The position numbers and the translations under genes are program-made. Positions 5,589-6,899 of a DNA stretch of 6,899 nucleotides are shown here, piece after piece (within the stretch, counting starts at the first letter, position 1; each line of letters begins with the position of its first letter). The notes under the pieces are model-generated. The model saw nothing but the letters and a program-made list of their open reading frames with translations. It searched no databases and was not told the origin of the DNA. Source of the DNA: Parcubacteria group bacterium GW2011_GWA2_45_30 (GTDB taxonomy: Bacteria; Patescibacteriota; Minisyncoccia; Sungbacterales; HO2-52-23); NCBI GenBank assembly GCA_001001625.1, contig LCKU01000050.1, forward strand, positions 1 through 6,899, given 5' to 3'.

Positions 5589-6899
5589 ATGGAAAACAAA
5601 GAACAAAATTTAATGGAAAAAATAGTGTCGCTGGTAAAAAGGCGGGGGTTTGTGTTTCCCGGGTCGGAAATTTACGGTGGGTTGGCCGGAACTTGGGATT
5701 ATGGCCCTTTGGGGGTGCGCTTGAAAGAAAATATTAAGCGCGAGTGGTGGCGTCACATGATGCGTGAGGACTATATTTATCCTTTGGATGCGGCGATTTT
5801 GATGAATTCAAAAACATGGGAAGCGTCCGGACACGTGGAGCATTTTTCCGACCCAATGGTGGATTGTAAAAAGTGCAAGAAGCGTTTTAGGGAAGACGAA
5901 CTTAAAGCGAAAAAGTGTCCGGAATGCGGCGGGGGACTGACCGGCGTGCGCCAATTTAATATGATGTTTAAGACACATGCCGGACCCGTAGAAGATTCTT
6001 CTTCGGTGGTTTATCTTCGTCCCGAAACCGCGCAGGGAATTTTTGCGAATTTTAAAAATGTGGTGGATTCGTTTCATCCGTCTTTGCCGTTTGGTATTGC
6101 GCAAGTTGGCAAGGCGTTTCGCAATGAAATCACGCCGCGCAATTTCCTATTCCGTGCGCGGGAATTTGAGCAGATGGAACTGGAGTATTTTTGTCATCCG
6201 GAAAAAACGGATGAGTATTTTGATGATATCCGGAAGATGCGGATGGACTGGTTTCTGTCTCTTGGAATCCGAAAAGACAACATACGTTTTCGCAACCACG
6301 CCAAAGACGAACTTGCGCATTATTCAAGTGTCGCCACTGACATTGAATACCGCTTTGGCTTGAATGAAAGCGGATTTTCGGAACTGGAAGGAATTGCCAA
6401 TCGCGGCGATTTTGATCTGCAAAATTATTTTAAGGCTTCCGGTATAGAATTTAAAATTGATGGTATAGTGCCACATGTCATAGAACCCTCGCTTGGGCTT
6501 GATCGTGCGTTTTTGGCGTTTTTGATGGATGCGTATTGCGAGGAAGAAATAAAAGAGCAAAAACGCGTGGTATTAAAACTTCATCCCCGGCTTGCGCCTA
6601 TCAAAGTTGCCGTATTTCCTTTGCTTGCCAATAAACCGCAATTAGTTGAAAAGGCAAGGAGTATTTATAAGGCCCTACAAACTACAAGCTATCAACTACA
6701 AGCTAAAATAGCCTGGGATGATCGGGGAAATATAGGCAAGCGTTATTTTGCGCAGGATGAAATTGGCACGCCGTGGTGCGTCACCGTTGACTTTCAGACA
6801 TTGGAGGATGATACGGTAACAATACGGGATCGGGATACGGCGAAACAGGAGAGAGTTATCATAAAGTCACTTGTTGAATATTTTTTAGAGCTACTTGCA
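5589..6899 (+). CDS. glyS: Glycyl-tRNA synthetase, single-chain class II type (3' partial)
   Basis: Charges tRNA-Gly with glycine in the cytoplasm; this is the homodimeric, eukaryote/archaea-like type, not the alpha2beta2 bacterial type. The frame is open for 437 codons to the last base with no stop in the window. Visible features: N-terminal VSLVKRRGFVFPGSEIYGG and WDYGPLGVRLKENIK (motif 1 region), a zinc ribbon with C93, C96, C110 and C113, YLRPETAQGIF, motif 2 with FRNE at 177-180 in QVGKAFRNEITPR, motif 3 with GLDR at 303-306, then the anticodon-binding domain from about 330 (IKVAVFPL, GNIGKRYFAQDEIGTPWCVTVD, RDRDTAKQERV). Known single-chain enzymes are about 450-500 residues, so only a few codons are probably missing. 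The start is ATG 5589 or ATG 5613 (codon 9), neither with a Shine-Dalgarno; family sequence begins just after the second. A heptamer array inserts residues in the anticodon domain. Confidence 0.96.
   Translation, partial: MENKEQNLMEKIVSLVKRRGFVFPGSEIYGGLAGTWDYGPLGVRLKENIKREWWRHMMREDYIYPLDAAILMNSKTWEASGHVEHFSDPMVDCKKCKKRFREDELKAKKCPECGGGLTGVRQFNMMFKTHAGPVEDSSSVVYLRPETAQGIFANFKNVVDSFHPSLPFGIAQVGKAFRNEITPRNFLFRAREFEQMELEYFCHPEKTDEYFDDIRKMRMDWFLSLGIRKDNIRFRNHAKDELAHYSSVATDIEYRFGLNESGFSELEGIANRGDFDLQNYFKASGIEFKIDGIVPHVIEPSLGLDRAFLAFLMDAYCEEEIKEQKRVVLKLHPRLAPIKVAVFPLLANKPQLVEKARSIYKALQTTSYQLQAKIAWDDRGNIGKRYFAQDEIGTPWCVTVDFQTLEDDTVTIRDRDTAKQERVIIKSLVEYFLELLA
6675..6709 (+). repeat. Heptamer array (CTACAAG-like, 5 units) in glyS
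   Basis: Five 7-base units in register, CTACAAA, CTACAAG, CTATCAA, CTACAAG and CTAAAAT, encode LQTTSYQLQAKI (codons about 363-374) in the anticodon-binding domain, between EKARSIYKA and AWDDRGNIGKRY. The unit differs from those in ileS but the period is the same. Confidence 0.75.

Noticed and set aside
5576..5623. Short leader peptide frame (15 codons) overlapping the glyS start
   Set aside because: No ribosome-binding site, no run of Gly codons expected for attenuation, and the length is easily due to chance.
1..6899. CRISPR array or defence system
   Set aside because: The repeats are 7-bp tandem arrays or single palindromes without spacers, and no cas or defence genes are present.

Overview
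The window looks like a piece of a Candidate Phyla Radiation genome (Patescibacteria, most likely a Parcubacteria-type lineage). The evidence is an isoleucyl-tRNA synthetase with a large extra domain, a very short RecO, a single-chain eukaryote-type glycyl-tRNA synthetase, a membrane-anchored protein of Ig-like modules, no clear Shine-Dalgarno sites, and many short repeats inside genes and between them. This assignment comes from family recognition and overall style. No rRNA or other marker in the window settles it. Stop codons are standard (TAA, TGA, TAG) and there is no sign of UGA recoding.

Layout, all on the + strand. Bases 1-2834 hold ileS, cut at its 5' end by the window edge. It carries a complete-looking histidine phosphatase domain of about 200 residues inserted in its second zinc-ribbon region. 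A 125-nt gap follows, mostly an imperfect 26-bp inverted repeat (2853-2919). Bases 2960-4153 hold an ORF that starts as RecO (OB fold and a short helical part) and continues without a stop into a proline-rich linker, a transmembrane helix and an extracellular Ig-like region. That region is broken near 4088-4099 by a frame change that also seems to have lost about 40 residues. The rest of the surface protein is read in another frame to 5169. Bases 5170-5588 contain no gene: they hold a 144-bp element with perfect 27-bp terminal inverted repeats, a degenerate related stretch, two hairpins in tandem and an AT-rich possible promoter. glyS runs from 5589 to the right edge, nearly complete and without a stop in the window.

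ileS and glyS charge tRNAs for translation; RecO serves recombinational repair (RecFOR loading of RecA); the Ig-like protein would sit in the membrane facing outside. There is no obvious single pathway, and the cluster reads as a housekeeping neighbourhood with a surface protein in it.

The main unusual signals are: (1) the phosphatase domain inside ileS; (2) at least seven arrays with a 7-bp period inside ileS and glyS, different in sequence but alike in period; (3) the RecO/membrane-protein fusion and the nearby deletion-frameshift, which may be real or may be assembly or deletion artefacts; (4) the palindromic intergenic elements.
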